Assembly: GCF_003726095.1 (NCBI RefSeq)
Contig: NZ_CP026031.1
Coordinates: 4,280,001-4,344,000 of the forward strand
DNA length: 64,000 bases
From: Niallia circulans
Lineage (GTDB): Bacteria; Bacillota; Bacilli; Bacillales; Cytobacillaceae
Direction: 5' to 3'
Shown: positions 26,495 to 35,809 of the stretch, in pieces
Numbering within the stretch: the stretch's first letter is position 1
Layout: each line of letters starts with the position of its first letter
Translations under genes and position numbers: made by a program
The notes under the pieces: generated by a model
Told to the model about the DNA's origin: nothing
Database searches by the model: none
Seen by the model: only the letters and a program-made list of their open reading frames with translations

Positions 26495-28171
26495 GTGACA
26501 CAATTGAGAAGTAATATGATTAAGAAAGGATTCGACCGGGCTCCACATAGAAGCTTACTACGTGCAGCTGGTGTAAAAGAGGAGGATTTTGACAAACCGT
26601 TTATTGCAGTAGTCAATTCATATATTGATATTGTTCCAGGGCATGTCCATTTACAGGAATTTGGAAAAATTGTAAAAGATGCAATAAGAGAAGCAGGCGG
26701 AGTTCCCTTTGAAATGAATACAATTGGGGTAGATGATGGAATTGCAATGGGACATATCGGCATGCGTTATTCATTGCCAAGCCGTGAAATTATTGCGGAT
26801 TCTATTGAAACAGTAGTTGCAGCACACTGGTTTGACGGGATGGTTTGTATTCCTAACTGTGATAAGATCACACCTGGAATGATGATGGCTTCTTTACGAT
26901 TAAATATTCCTACTATTTTTGTAAGTGGAGGACCGATGAAAGCGGGAGTCACTAGTGATGGCAGAAAGATCTCCTTATCATCCGTTTTTGAAGGTGTAGG
27001 GGCTTTCCAGTCAGGTAAAATTGATGAAGGTGGACTAAGAGAATTAGAACAATTCGGCTGTCCGACATGTGGATCTTGTTCTGGCATGTTCACAGCGAAT
27101 TCCATGAACTGTTTAGCAGAAGCTCTAGGTCTTGCTTTACCTGGAAATGGGACAATTCTTGCTGTAGCACCAGAGAGAAAGGAATTTGTAAAGAAATCTG
27201 CGAAACAGTTGATGAATCTAATAAAAGAAGATATCAAACCGAGAGATATTGTTACAGAAAAGGCAATAGATAATGCGTTTGCACTAGACATGGCACTAGG
27301 TGGATCCACTAATACAGTACTTCATACATTAGCATTGGCCCATGAAGCAGGTGTTGAGTATCCTCTTGAAAGAATCAATGAGGTAGCATCTAGAGTACCT
27401 CATTTATCAAAGCTTGCGCCTTCGTCTGATGTACATATTGAAGATCTGCACGAAGCAGGCGGTGTGTCAGCAGCGCTATACGAATTATCGAAAAAGGAAG
27501 GAGCTCTCCATTTAGATACGTTAACTGTCACAGGAAAAACACTTGGAGAAAATATCGCTGGGTGTAAAGTGAAAGATTATCAAGTCATTCGACCAATTGA
27601 TGATCCTCATACTCAAACAGGTGGATTGGCAGTCCTATTTGGGAATTTAGCTCCTCAAGGTGCTATTATTAAAACAGGTGGAGTCCAAAATGGCATTCAA
27701 CGACATGAGGGGCCAGCTATTGTGTTTAATTCACAAGATGAAGTGCTGGAAGGATTAGTAAAAGGAAAAGTGAAGGAAGGACATGTTGTCATCATTCGCT
27801 ATGAGGGACCAAAAGGAGGACCTGGTATGCCGGAAATGCTGGCACCAACTTCCCAAATTGTTGGAATGGGTCTTGGTCCAAAAGTAGCGCTGGTAACAGA
27901 TGGGCGTTTTTCTGGGGCTTCTCGAGGTATTTCTATTGGTCATGCTTCTCCTGAGGCAGCCGAAGGAGGACCATTGGCATTTGTAAAAGATGGCGATCAT
28001 ATTGTCATTGATATTGAAAATCGTACAATGGATGTTGTTGTTCCAGAGGAAGAATGGGAACAAAGAAAAGCAGAATGGAAAGGTTTTGAGTCGAAAGTAA
28101 AAAGCGGCTACTTAGCACGTTATTCGAAGCTTGTGACATCTGCGAATACGGGAGCAGTATTAAAGTATTAA
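26495..28171 (+). CDS. ilvD: Dihydroxy-acid dehydratase IlvD
   Basis: A 558-residue enzyme of isoleucine, valine and pantothenate synthesis, the usual family length. Iron-sulfur cluster cysteines are in [10 protein letters not shown] and in [23 protein letters not shown] residues near the C-terminus ([12 protein letters not shown]) are the catalytic serine region. It begins at GTG 26495 behind GGAGGGG. Unlike in B. subtilis, it stands alone rather than beside other ilv or leu genes in this window. Confidence 0.95.
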   Translation: MTQLRSNMIKKGFDRAPHRSLLRAAGVKEEDFDKPFIAVVNSYIDIVPGHVHLQEFGKIVKDAIREAGGVPFEMNTIGVDDGIAMGHIGMRYSLPSREIIADSIETVVAAHWFDGMVCIPNCDKITPGMMMASLRLNIPTIFVSGGPMKAGVTSDGRKISLSSVFEGVGAFQSGKIDEGGLRELEQFGCPTCGSCSGMFTANSMNCLAEALGLALPGNGTILAVAPERKEFVKKSAKQLMNLIKEDIKPRDIVTEKAIDNAFALDMALGGSTNTVLHTLALAHEAGVEYPLERINEVASRVPHLSKLAPSSDVHIEDLHEAGGVSAALYELSKKEGALHLDTLTVTGKTLGENIAGCKVKDYQVIRPIDDPHTQTGGLAVLFGNLAPQGAIIKTGGVQNGIQRHEGPAIVFNSQDEVLEGLVKGKVKEGHVVIIRYEGPKGGPGMPEMLAPTSQIVGMGLGPKVALVTDGRFSGASRGISIGHASPEAAEGGPLAFVKDGDHIVIDIENRTMDVVVPEEEWEQRKAEWKGFESKVKSGYLARYSKLVTSANTGAVLKY

Positions 28172-28193
28172 TTTGAACTGTTCATTATAGAAT

Positions 28194-28228
28194 AAAAGCA
28201 GGCTGGATTCGTGTCCATCCTGCTTTTA
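28194..28228. terminator. Bidirectional terminator between ilvD and the AI-2E gene
   Basis: AAAAGCAGG at 28194-28202 pairs with CCTGCTTTT at 28219-28227, extended by TGG/CCA inside. A/T flanks on both sides suit converging genes. Confidence 0.8.
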
Positions 28229-28248
28229 TGAATTGAAATGAAGCCGAG

Positions 28249-29280
28249 CTATTCTTTTACTAAGTCTGTTTTCCTTTTGGGATCCATGCTTTGTACTTGG
28301 AGGATATCTAAAAGAAATACAAACACAGGTATACCAATGATTAATCCCCATACTCCAAAGAAATGCTCTGAGAAGATAAGGACGATAAAAGTGAAAAATA
28401 CAGGTAAATTTGTTTTCGAAGACATTAGCTTCGGGTTAAGTATATAAGCTTCGATCGCATGAATGATACAAACAAAAATAATCAAAATAATGATATAGGG
28501 GTATCCACCAATGGTATATCCAATCGTTAATAAGGGAATGAGGGAAATAATAACCCCAGCCACTGGAATAAGACCAAGAACAAATACCATAAGAGATAAT
28601 CCTAGTAATTGAGGAAAACTAAGTATCCATAATCCGATTGTCGTTAAAATGCAATTTACTAAAGCGATGATAACCTGTGCTTCTAATACTTTTCCGAAAG
28701 TTAACACAAATTTTTTACCGAAAAATTCCATTTCGTTATAAAAAGGAGCTATTTTACTTGTGCGGAAGTTTTCTTTATATTTAATCAAACGGGGCTTCTC
28801 TAACAGGAAGAAGAAGCTTAAGATAATAGCTAGTATGAATTGTAAACTTAGGGAACTAATACTGGAAAAATATTTGACGATAATGCCCAGCCCTTGTTCC
28901 AAATAGCTGTTTATTTGTCTTTCTTGAATAATGGAAACAATATAATTTAAGACAGCATTATCATGTGGACGAGAGTAAAAATCCATTAGTTGTCTAACTA
29001 ATGCCGTTATTTCTTCCACCAACATTGGCAAATATTTAATAAAGCTATAAGAAAGTAATCCGATCGTTATGAGATAGAGGATGCTAACTATAACGTTTCG
29101 TTTTACGTGAATTCGCTTAGAAATAATTTTTTCCATACGATCCATTAAAAATGAAAGAATAAAGGTAAAAAGCATTAAATTAATCATACTTCTAAGTGCA
29201 TAGATACCCAGAATCATGAAAGCAAAGATGAAAAACCTTTTTACACTTTTACTTGTAAGAAAATTGATAATTGTTTCCAC
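28249..29280 (-). CDS. AI-2E (PerM/UPF0118) family membrane protein
   Basis: A 343-residue protein with about eight membrane helices. The family signature is the stretch around LGLIPVAGVIISLIPLL, and the C-terminal HFFGVWGLIIGIPVFVFLLDIL is typical. The family includes the E. coli autoinducer-2 exporter TqsA and sodium/proton antiporters, so the substrate is open. It begins at ATG 29280 on the minus strand behind AAAGGGGAA. It converges on ilvD and shares a terminator with it. Confidence 0.82.
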   Translation of the reverse strand: METIINFLTSKSVKRFFIFAFMILGIYALRSMINLMLFTFILSFLMDRMEKIISKRIHVKRNVIVSILYLITIGLLSYSFIKYLPMLVEEITALVRQLMDFYSRPHDNAVLNYIVSIIQERQINSYLEQGLGIIVKYFSSISSLSLQFILAIILSFFFLLEKPRLIKYKENFRTSKIAPFYNEMEFFGKKFVLTFGKVLEAQVIIALVNCILTTIGLWILSFPQLLGLSLMVFVLGLIPVAGVIISLIPLLTIGYTIGGYPYIIILIIFVCIIHAIEAYILNPKLMSSKTNLPVFFTFIVLIFSEHFFGVWGLIIGIPVFVFLLDILQVQSMDPKRKTDLVKE

Positions 29281-29509
29281 TCCATTTCCCCTTTTTGATA
29301 TATTTTCTCTTTTCCGTCTATCTTCCTATATTTTAACCTAAATTGAATTTTAATCATATAAAAAAGCCGACATTTTTGAAAATTTAGCAAGATAAAAAGC
29401 GTGTGCAAAATATATTGGAAGTATTTTGCTTGAAACTTTTCTCCTTAGACTTATATAATTAATTAAGTATAACTAAAACGTTATGGTTAGGAGGAGAAGC
29501 GATGGGGCT

Positions 29510-29747
29510 GTGAATTTAAGAATTGGTGATTTAGCAAAAGCTACTGGTGTGGCAAAAAGAACCATTGATTATTATACAAACCTTGGCCTTCTTCAAGCAG
29601 AGCGTTCCCAAACTAATTATCGTTACTATAGTGAAGAACAAAATTGAACAAATAAAGTAAGAATACAAAAAGAGTAAGCTTACGCTGGAGGAAATGAAGG
29701 AACAATTAAATAATCAGCAAGTGCATTCCATAGGTATTAGGAACTGA
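29510..29747 (+). pseudogene. Decayed MerR-family regulator
   Basis: From GTG 29510 the frame reads a MerR DNA-binding head (LRIGDLAKATGVAKRTIDYY, then NYRYYSEEQ) and stops at TGA 29645-29647 after 45 residues. In another frame further on, EYKKSKLTLEEMKEQLNN is the expected next MerR helix, ending at TGA 29745-29747. A deletion and frameshift therefore separate the two parts, and the effector domain is gone. A strong AGGAGGAG at 29489-29496 survives, as does an A/T-rich promoter region. Confidence 0.75.
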
Positions 29748-29988
29748 GAGCAAATAGGAAGAGTCTAAGTGATAAAATTCATTAGACATTAGATGCTTCC
29801 CTATAGAGACGTACAGGCTCAACATAAAAATAGATAAGTAAGAAATACTATTATCCATGAAAGCATTTCTTTAATACAAGCACTGCTTCTTTTGCTAAAT
29901 TAACTGTTTTGAATTTATTTATATATTCGGAAGAAGGAATGAATTTTAACTAGTAGCAGTGTCTTTCCTTTTGTAATGGGAGAAAGGC
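29748..29988 (+). other. Intergenic region after the MerR remnant
   Basis: About 240 bases with no coding frame I can support; probably decayed DNA plus the promoter region for the CorC/HlyC-type gene downstream. Confidence 0.4.
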
Positions 29989-30051
29989 ATGCGGCTTTTA
30001 TTAATCAGGAGGTGTAAGCCCCTTTACGGGCTACTTATTGGAAATTTTTAA
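29989..30051 (+). CDS. Possible 20-residue leader ORF overlapping the next gene's start
   Basis: ATG 29989 with GGGAGAAAGG ahead opens a 20-codon frame ([20 protein letters not shown]) that ends at TAA 30049-30051, 14 bases past the TTG start of the next gene. A second short frame, ATG 29976 to TAA 30017, overlaps it. Coupled translation through this ORF could deliver ribosomes to the TTG. No homology is claimed. Confidence 0.35.
   Translation: MRLLLIRRCKPLYGLLIGNF
30014..30034 (+). promoter_or_regulatory. Hairpin between Shine-Dalgarno and start codon
   Basis: GTAAGCCC and GGGCTAC pair with one bulged A around a CTTTAC loop. The hairpin begins right after AGGAGGTG (30007-30014) and ends three bases before TTG 30038. 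Folding it would bring the ribosome site close to the start. Confidence 0.5.
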
Positions 30052-31342
30052 TTTGATTTTATTTGTGATATTAATTGCATTTACTGCTTTTTTCGTGGCA
30101 ACAGAGTTTGCGATCGTAAAAGTCAGGAGTTCAAGAATTGATCAGTTAGTTGCTGAAGGGAAAAAAGGAGCATTAGCAGCAAAAAAAGTTACGACACATT
30201 TAGATGAATACTTATCAGCCTGCCAATTAGGGATAACTGTGACAGCATTAGGTCTTGGTTGGATTGGAGAATCTACTTTCGCAGAAATTCTCGAGCCTCT
30301 ATTTGTTCATTTATCGATCGGAACGGCGCTATCGCACTTAATTGCCTTCGTTATTTCTTTTTTACTTGTAACTTTTTTGCATGTCGTTGTTGGGGAATTA
30401 GCTCCAAAAACGGTAGCTATTCAAAAAGCAGAATTAATAACATTAGCCTTTGCAACACCAATTATTTGGTTTTATCGCCTATTATATCCGTTTATTTGGT
30501 TGTTGAATGGCTCTGCAAGACTTTTGACAAGTATCTTTGGATTAAAGCCAGCGTCAGAACATGAACTTGCTCACTCGGAAGAAGAGTTAAGAATTTTAAT
30601 GTCAGAAAGCTATAAAAGCGGTGAAATCAATAAAAACGAATTAGCATATGTAAATAATATTTTTGAGTTTGATGAACGAATTGCCAAAGAAATTATGGTC
30701 CCTAGAACAGAAATGGTGACTATCAGTGTGGACAATACGTTTGATGAAATAATGGCTATCTTAGAGGAAGAAAATTATACTCGCTACCCTTTAGTAAATG
30801 GGGATAAGGATAATGTAATCGGCTTAATTAATATTCGCGAATTTCTAACGGCAACCATTCAAAACAGAGAAGAAATTCAATTAGAGGAATATATGAAACC
30901 GATTATTCGTGTAATTGAAACTGTTCCTATCCGCGAATTGCTGATTAAAATGCAAAAGGAACGTACACATATGGCTATTTTGCTTGATGAGTACGGTGGT
31001 ACTTCAGGAATTGTAACAGCAGAAGACATTCTTGAGGAAATTGTTGGAGACATTAGAGATGAATTTGATGAGGATGAAATCTCTGACATTCGCAAAATAA
31101 AGGATAATCATTATATTCTTAATGGAAAAGTATTGATTAGCGAAGTAAATGATCTTTTAGGCACTCACTTATCAGAAGATGAAGTAGATACAATAGGCGG
31201 ATGGTTTTTGACCAATAATTTTGAAGCGGTTGAAGGAGATATATTGGAAGAGGAAGGATATATCTTCAAAATTAAAAATATTGAAGAACATCATATACAT
31301 TTCATTGAAGTAACCAAAGATACAAGTGTAGTCGAAGCTTGA
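30038..31342 (+). CDS. CorC/HlyC-type membrane transporter (DUF21, CBS pair), MpfA-like
   Basis: A 434-residue protein. An N-terminal DUF21 membrane domain (about residues 1-190) is followed by two CBS domains (about 205-330, [17 protein letters not shown] and [15 protein letters not shown]) and a C-terminal CorC_HlyC domain. It belongs to the family called hemolysin III-like or TlyC; B. subtilis MpfA (YhdP) of this family exports magnesium. The TTG at 30038 gives the family start [13 protein letters not shown], and no ATG or GTG is in frame between the upstream stop at 30002 and it. The Shine-Dalgarno is 23 bases away, bridged by a hairpin. Confidence 0.85.
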   Translation: MEIFNLILFVILIAFTAFFVATEFAIVKVRSSRIDQLVAEGKKGALAAKKVTTHLDEYLSACQLGITVTALGLGWIGESTFAEILEPLFVHLSIGTALSHLIAFVISFLLVTFLHVVVGELAPKTVAIQKAELITLAFATPIIWFYRLLYPFIWLLNGSARLLTSIFGLKPASEHELAHSEEELRILMSESYKSGEINKNELAYVNNIFEFDERIAKEIMVPRTEMVTISVDNTFDEIMAILEEENYTRYPLVNGDKDNVIGLINIREFLTATIQNREEIQLEEYMKPIIRVIETVPIRELLIKMQKERTHMAILLDEYGGTSGIVTAEDILEEIVGDIRDEFDEDEISDIRKIKDNHYILNGKVLISEVNDLLGTHLSEDEVDTIGGWFLTNNFEAVEGDILEEEGYIFKIKNIEEHHIHFIEVTKDTSVVEA

Positions 31343-31355
31343 TGAAAGACTTTTT

Positions 31356-31384
31356 AGAGAAGGGGAAACCCTTCTCTTTTTTTA
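31356..31384 (+). terminator. Terminator after the CorC/HlyC-type gene
   Basis: AGAGAAGGG (31356-31364) and CCCTTCTCT (31369-31377) with a GAAA tetraloop and seven T residues. Confidence 0.92.
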
Positions 31385-31484
31385 TGTGTAGATCCGTATA
31401 AATAGGATGGTTGGTGGCATTTTAAAAAAAGGAAATTAAAACGAATGCTGATTTTATTGAATTTTACCAATTAAATTAATTTAA

Positions 31485-31555
31485 TTGTGTCAACATTGTG
31501 TCTGTCAAAAATGTATTTACTTTGAATTGAGAATAATCTGTAACCGCTTTATAAT
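31485..31555 (+). promoter_or_regulatory. mtlA promoter: activator-type direct repeats, -35/-10 and cre
   Basis: TTGAGA at 31527-31532 and TATAAT at 31550-31555 are 17 bases apart. A cre-like site at 31539-31552 matches TGWAANCGNTNWCA at 12 of 14 positions and overlaps the -10. Two copies of TTGTGTC start at 31485 and 31496, 11 bases apart, upstream of the -35. This suits glucose repression by CcpA and activation by MtlR, though the MtlR assignment of the repeats is inference. Confidence 0.65.
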
Positions 31556-31585
31556 CAAACTGAAATATTAAGGGGGTTAAACAAA

Positions 31586-33022
31586 ATGTCAGACGAAAAT
31601 AAAAATGGTTTTCGTGTCAAAATACAGCGTTTTGGTAGTCATTTAAGTGGCATGATTATGCCTAATATAGGAGCATTTATCGCATGGGGGCTAATTACAG
31701 CTTTATTCATCCCAACAGGGTGGAGACCTAATGCTGAATTAGCTCAACTTGTAGATCCGATGATTAAATACTTATTGCCATTATTAATTGGTTATACAGG
31801 CGGTAAGATGGTTTATGCAGAGCGCGGTGGCGTGGTTGGTGCAATCGCATCGATGGGTGTAATCGTTGGTGCAGATATTCCGATGTTCCTTGGAGCAATG
31901 GTAATGGGTCCGCTTGGTGGTTTCTTAATCAAAAAAGTGGATGATTTATTTAGAGGGAAAATTAAAGCCGGATTTGAAATGTTAGTAAATAACTTCTCAG
32001 CTGGTATCTTAGGTGCAATTATTGCCATTATTGGTTTTAAATATGTTGGTCCAGTTGTAGAAGGGTTAAGCACTTTCTTATCAAGCGGAGTAGAGTTAAT
32101 TGTTGATGCAAAGCTCTTACCATTAGCAAGTATCTTTATTGAGCCTGCTAAAGTATTGTTCTTAAATAATGCCATCAACCAAGGTATTTTAGGTCCGATT
32201 GGGGTAGAACAAGCGAAAGAGGTAGGGAAATCTATTCTATTCTTACTAGAATCAAACCCTGGTCCTGGGTTTGGGGTATTATTAGCTTATTGTATATTTG
32301 GAAGAGGTACATCAAGACAGACAGCACCTGGGGCAGCGATTATTCACTTCTTGGGTGGTATTCATGAAATTTACTTCCCGTACATCTTGATGAAACCTAT
32401 GATGTTATTAGCAGTTATTGCTGGTGGAATGGGTGGAGTATTCACCTTTACATTATTTGATGCAGGATTAGTTGCCACTCCGTCTCCTGGTAGCATCATT
32501 GCATTAATGGCGATGGCACCAAAAGGACAGCATTTAGGCGTAATTGCTGGTGTTGTGGTTGCAACGATTATTTCTTTCGTGATTGCAGCTATTATTTTGA
32601 AAACAAGTAAAGATAAAGAAGAAGATATTAATGCAGCAACAGAAAAAATGGAAGCTTTAAAAGGGAAGAAAAGCTCAGTTGCAAGTGCAATTACTGAGAC
32701 TGCAGAAACTCCTGATGAAACAAGTGCTACAGAATTTGATTACAAATCAGTGAAGAAAGTAATCTTCGCTTGTGATGCTGGTATGGGATCTAGTGCGATG
32801 GGTGCGTCTATTATGCGTAATAAAGTGAAAAAGGCAGGAATAGAAGGAGTAGATGTAACAAATACTTCTATTGCAAACCTTCCAAGTGATGCAGATCTTG
32901 TTATTACCCATAAAGATTTAACAGATAGAGCAGTAGAAAAATTACCGAATGCACATCATGTTTCTGTTGAGAATTTCATGAACAGCCCTAAATATGATGA
33001 GATCATTGAAAAATTAAAATAA
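31586..33022 (+). CDS. mtlA: PTS mannitol transporter subunit IICB, MtlA
   Basis: A 478-residue protein that imports and phosphorylates mannitol. The membrane IIC domain spans about residues 1-345 (GNIGAFIAWGL-type opening, PGPGFGVLLAY and GGIHEIYFPYILMKP). The IIB domain begins about 385, with the phosphorylated cysteine C396 in FACDAGMGSS. The IIA domain is absent and is encoded separately as mtlF, as in B. subtilis. A charged linker rich in Lys, Glu and Thr separates the domains. It begins at ATG 31586 behind AAGGGGG. Confidence 0.93.
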   Translation: MSDENKNGFRVKIQRFGSHLSGMIMPNIGAFIAWGLITALFIPTGWRPNAELAQLVDPMIKYLLPLLIGYTGGKMVYAERGGVVGAIASMGVIVGADIPMFLGAMVMGPLGGFLIKKVDDLFRGKIKAGFEMLVNNFSAGILGAIIAIIGFKYVGPVVEGLSTFLSSGVELIVDAKLLPLASIFIEPAKVLFLNNAINQGILGPIGVEQAKEVGKSILFLLESNPGPGFGVLLAYCIFGRGTSRQTAPGAAIIHFLGGIHEIYFPYILMKPMMLLAVIAGGMGGVFTFTLFDAGLVATPSPGSIIALMAMAPKGQHLGVIAGVVVATIISFVIAAIILKTSKDKEEDINAATEKMEALKGKKSSVASAITETAETPDETSATEFDYKSVKKVIFACDAGMGSSAMGASIMRNKVKKAGIEGVDVTNTSIANLPSDADLVITHKDLTDRAVEKLPNAHHVSVENFMNSPKYDEIIEKLK

Positions 33023-33033
33023 GTCTTAGCAGA

Positions 33034-33071
33034 AATACCGGCCAACTTTGTATAAATTGGCCGGTATTTTT
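33034..33071 (+). terminator. Terminator after mtlA
   Basis: A perfect 12-bp stem, 33034-33045 with 33057-33068, running into a T tract. It separates mtlA from mtlR. Confidence 0.9.
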
Positions 33072-33279
33072 GTGTTTAACGCGGTATATGTCCAGAATAA
33101 AACCATTTAAGCTTTTTGATGAAAAAGTAGTTAATTTTCAGTATTTATAGATAAAAATAGGGAACCATAAATTAGAATTGGCAACAATGAAATTGAAAAA
33201 AATATGTTTAATACTGTTTGAATAAGTGTATATAACAGTCTTATAATTAAATTATGTCAGGTGATTAAGGAGATAAGCT

Positions 33280-35358
33280 ATGATTATTTCCGCTCGAGAA
33301 AGAATTATTTTACAGATACTATTAGAAAATATAGAGGAAGAAATGACGATTAAGGGAATTGCTGAACATGTAAATGTCAGTGAACGAACAATACATCGTG
33401 ATTTAAAAAACGTCGAAGCTATACTAAAAGATTTTCATCTTAAAATGAATAAAAAAGCTGGAGTCGGTGTGAAAATTGAAGGACATCCTAATGATATTTA
33501 TCAACTAAGAGTATCTATCTTAAAACAGGATTATATAGAATACACACCCGATGAACGGATAATTGTTGCTTTATGTACCTTACTGGATCATCAAGAACCG
33601 ATTAAATTATTTTCTTTAGCAAAAGAATTAGGAGTAACAACTGCCACGGTGAGCAATGATTTGGATAAGCTGGAACCGATTATAGCAAAGTATGATTTGC
33701 AATTAATGAGAAAAAGAGGTTATGGTATTGAATTGGTTGGAACGGAGGAAGATAAGAGAAAAGCGATTCGCAGTCTTATATCCGACCGATTTGATGTTCC
33801 AGAGTTTCTTAAAATGGTGAAGGAAAATATTCAGAAAAAATCTAGCAATAAAATCGACTCGATTTCCGAACGGCTTTTAGGATTGGTTCAAAAAGAAAAA
33901 TTGCTGCGTATTGAAAATATTATTGAAGATATCAACGAGCAATTACCTTATCCACTGGCGGATAGTTCTTATGTTGGATTGGTCGTTCACATTGCTCTTG
34001 CTATGGAGAGGATCCAGCGTGGAGAAAATATTTCTTTTAAAGAAGATTATCTAGGGGAGTTGTCGCAGACAAAAGAATTTGATTTTGCGCGCCAAATTGT
34101 TTCAAGACTAGAACGTACTTTTGATATTTCGATCCCTATAGAGGAAGTCGGTTATATTACGATGCATTTAAGGGGAGCAAAGGTACGTTATGACAATAAA
34201 GTCGGAATTGAAGATGAAAATGTTGAGGTAGCTATGCTAGTTAGGACGTTAATTGCCAATGTCGAAAAACTACTGCATACAACATTGGCAGATGATTCTT
34301 TATTTCAAGGCTTATTAGCTCACCTTCAGCCTACATTATATCGTTTAGATCAGAAAATGAGTATTTCTAATCCCTTATTAGAAGATATTAAAGAGGATTA
34401 TGCTGAGTTGTTTGAAGTGGTTCAACAAGCTGTGGAAAAAACACTTGTGGACAGAGATGTACCAGAAGAAGAAATCGGCTATTTAGTCCTTCATTTTGGT
34501 TCTGCGTTAAATGATAGAAAAATAACAAAAAATATAAAGTTATTGATCATTTGTTCAAGCGGAATTGGGACATCTAAAATGCTTGCAGCAAAAATTGTTA
34601 ATCAAATTCCAAGCCTATCAGAAGTGAAAACAGCATCTGTATTCGAATTAAAGAATATTTCCATCGAGGATTATGATGCCATTCTTTCGACTATTCCATT
34701 AGAGGACATCTCGAGAGATTATTTATTAGTAAATCCGATTTTAAATGATAAGGATTTGGAAGAAGTAAAAACTTATCTTCAAAAGAATATTGGTCATGTA
34801 ATAAGGGAAGAGAAGGGAATAGAAGTTCCTAAACAAAAATGTATCGATTTCCAGTCTTTTCTCCTTTTTTCAGAGCAAGCCCAGCTTTTATCCTCCATTT
34901 TAAATGAGCTGGATATTTGGGATGAGAGAGCAAGTTTAAGTGCAAGCTTAAACAAGGGATTAAGGATATTGAAACAACAAGGTTCTATTTCAAGCGTGGA
35001 AGAAGTATTTGCTGCTTTAGAAGCACGGGCTGAAATAGGGGGACTGGCTATTCCGGAAACCAATTTAGCTCTTTATCACACAAGTAATAATCAAATTGAA
35101 AAACCATCTTTCAATATCATAGACTTGCCCGAGATGGTGAGTTTGAGGGCAATGAATGGTGCTAATGAAATGGTGAAGCGGGTATTACTTTTGCTTGCGC
35201 CGTTAGATGCAAATCCAAATGTAATGGAAGTATTAAGTTTTTTAAGTGCCTCTATTATTGAATCGGAAAGAAGTATTCATGTATTCAGTAACGGCAAGAA
35301 AGAAGAACTATTAAATTTTATTAGCAGCAGGTTTTTAAAACATCATTTGAGAAATTAA
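33280..35358 (+). CDS. mtlR: Mannitol operon activator MtlR (PRD regulator)
   Basis: A 692-residue PTS-controlled activator. Domains in order: helix-turn-helix (about 5-60, VNVSERTIHRDLKNV), a second HTH/Mga-like region (about 85-150, GVTTATVSNDLDKL), PRD1 and PRD2 (about 190-410, with VVHIALAMERI, GYITMHLRGAKVR and GYLVLHFGSAL), an IIB-Gat-like domain with C425 in IICSSGIGTSK, and a C-terminal IIA-like domain. These are the sites through which HPr and the mannitol IIA/IIB proteins set its activity. It lies between mtlA and mtlF, whereas in B. subtilis mtlR is remote. It begins at ATG 33280 behind AAGGAG. Confidence 0.92.
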   Translation: MIISARERIILQILLENIEEEMTIKGIAEHVNVSERTIHRDLKNVEAILKDFHLKMNKKAGVGVKIEGHPNDIYQLRVSILKQDYIEYTPDERIIVALCTLLDHQEPIKLFSLAKELGVTTATVSNDLDKLEPIIAKYDLQLMRKRGYGIELVGTEEDKRKAIRSLISDRFDVPEFLKMVKENIQKKSSNKIDSISERLLGLVQKEKLLRIENIIEDINEQLPYPLADSSYVGLVVHIALAMERIQRGENISFKEDYLGELSQTKEFDFARQIVSRLERTFDISIPIEEVGYITMHLRGAKVRYDNKVGIEDENVEVAMLVRTLIANVEKLLHTTLADDSLFQGLLAHLQPTLYRLDQKMSISNPLLEDIKEDYAELFEVVQQAVEKTLVDRDVPEEEIGYLVLHFGSALNDRKITKNIKLLIICSSGIGTSKMLAAKIVNQIPSLSEVKTASVFELKNISIEDYDAILSTIPLEDISRDYLLVNPILNDKDLEEVKTYLQKNIGHVIREEKGIEVPKQKCIDFQSFLLFSEQAQLLSSILNELDIWDERASLSASLNKGLRILKQQGSISSVEEVFAALEARAEIGGLAIPETNLALYHTSNNQIEKPSFNIIDLPEMVSLRAMNGANEMVKRVLLLLAPLDANPNVMEVLSFLSASIIESERSIHVFSNGKKEELLNFISSRFLKHHLRN

Positions 35359-35373
35359 CAGGAGGAATAAACA

Positions 35374-35805
35374 ATGAGTATTTTAAAAAAAGAGAACATT
35401 ATTTTAAACAGCAGCCTAGCAAGTAAAGAGGAAGCAATCAAAAAAGCAGGTCAAATTCTAGTGGAACAAGGCTATGTTTCAGAGGATTATGTTCCAGCTA
35501 TGCTGCAAAGAGAAGAAATTTCATCAACTTATATGGGTAACTTCTTAGCTATTCCCCATGGTACAGATGAAGCAAAAACAGCAGTATTAAACTCTGGGTT
35601 ATCTGTTATTCAAGCACCGAACGGAGTAGATTTTGGAGATGGCAATATTGTTAAATTAATCATTGGAATTGCTGGGAAGGATGGCGAACATTTAGAGTTG
35701 TTATCACAAATTGCTATTGTATGTTCTGAAATGGAAAATGTCGAAAAATTAGTTGCTGCGAAATCAGAAGAGGAAATAATCCAAATTTTAAGCGAGGTAG
35801 AATAA
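35374..35805 (+). CDS. mtlF: PTS mannitol subunit IIA, MtlF
   Basis: A 143-residue IIA protein that passes phosphate from HPr to MtlA. The phosphorylated histidine is H62 in AIPHGTDEAK. NSSLASKEEAIKKAGQ and MLQREEISSTYMGN are family blocks. It begins at ATG 35374 behind AGGAGGA, 15 bases after mtlR, and mtlD follows by four bases, so the three are co-transcribed. Confidence 0.93.
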   Translation: MSILKKENIILNSSLASKEEAIKKAGQILVEQGYVSEDYVPAMLQREEISSTYMGNFLAIPHGTDEAKTAVLNSGLSVIQAPNGVDFGDGNIVKLIIGIAGKDGEHLELLSQIAIVCSEMENVEKLVAAKSEEEIIQILSEVE

Positions 35806-35809
35806 TACG

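Noticed and set aside
26767..27309. Minus-strand ORF of 180 codons within ilvD
   Set aside because: ilvD is unmistakable on the plus strand; the antisense frame has no recognisable domain or ribosome site.
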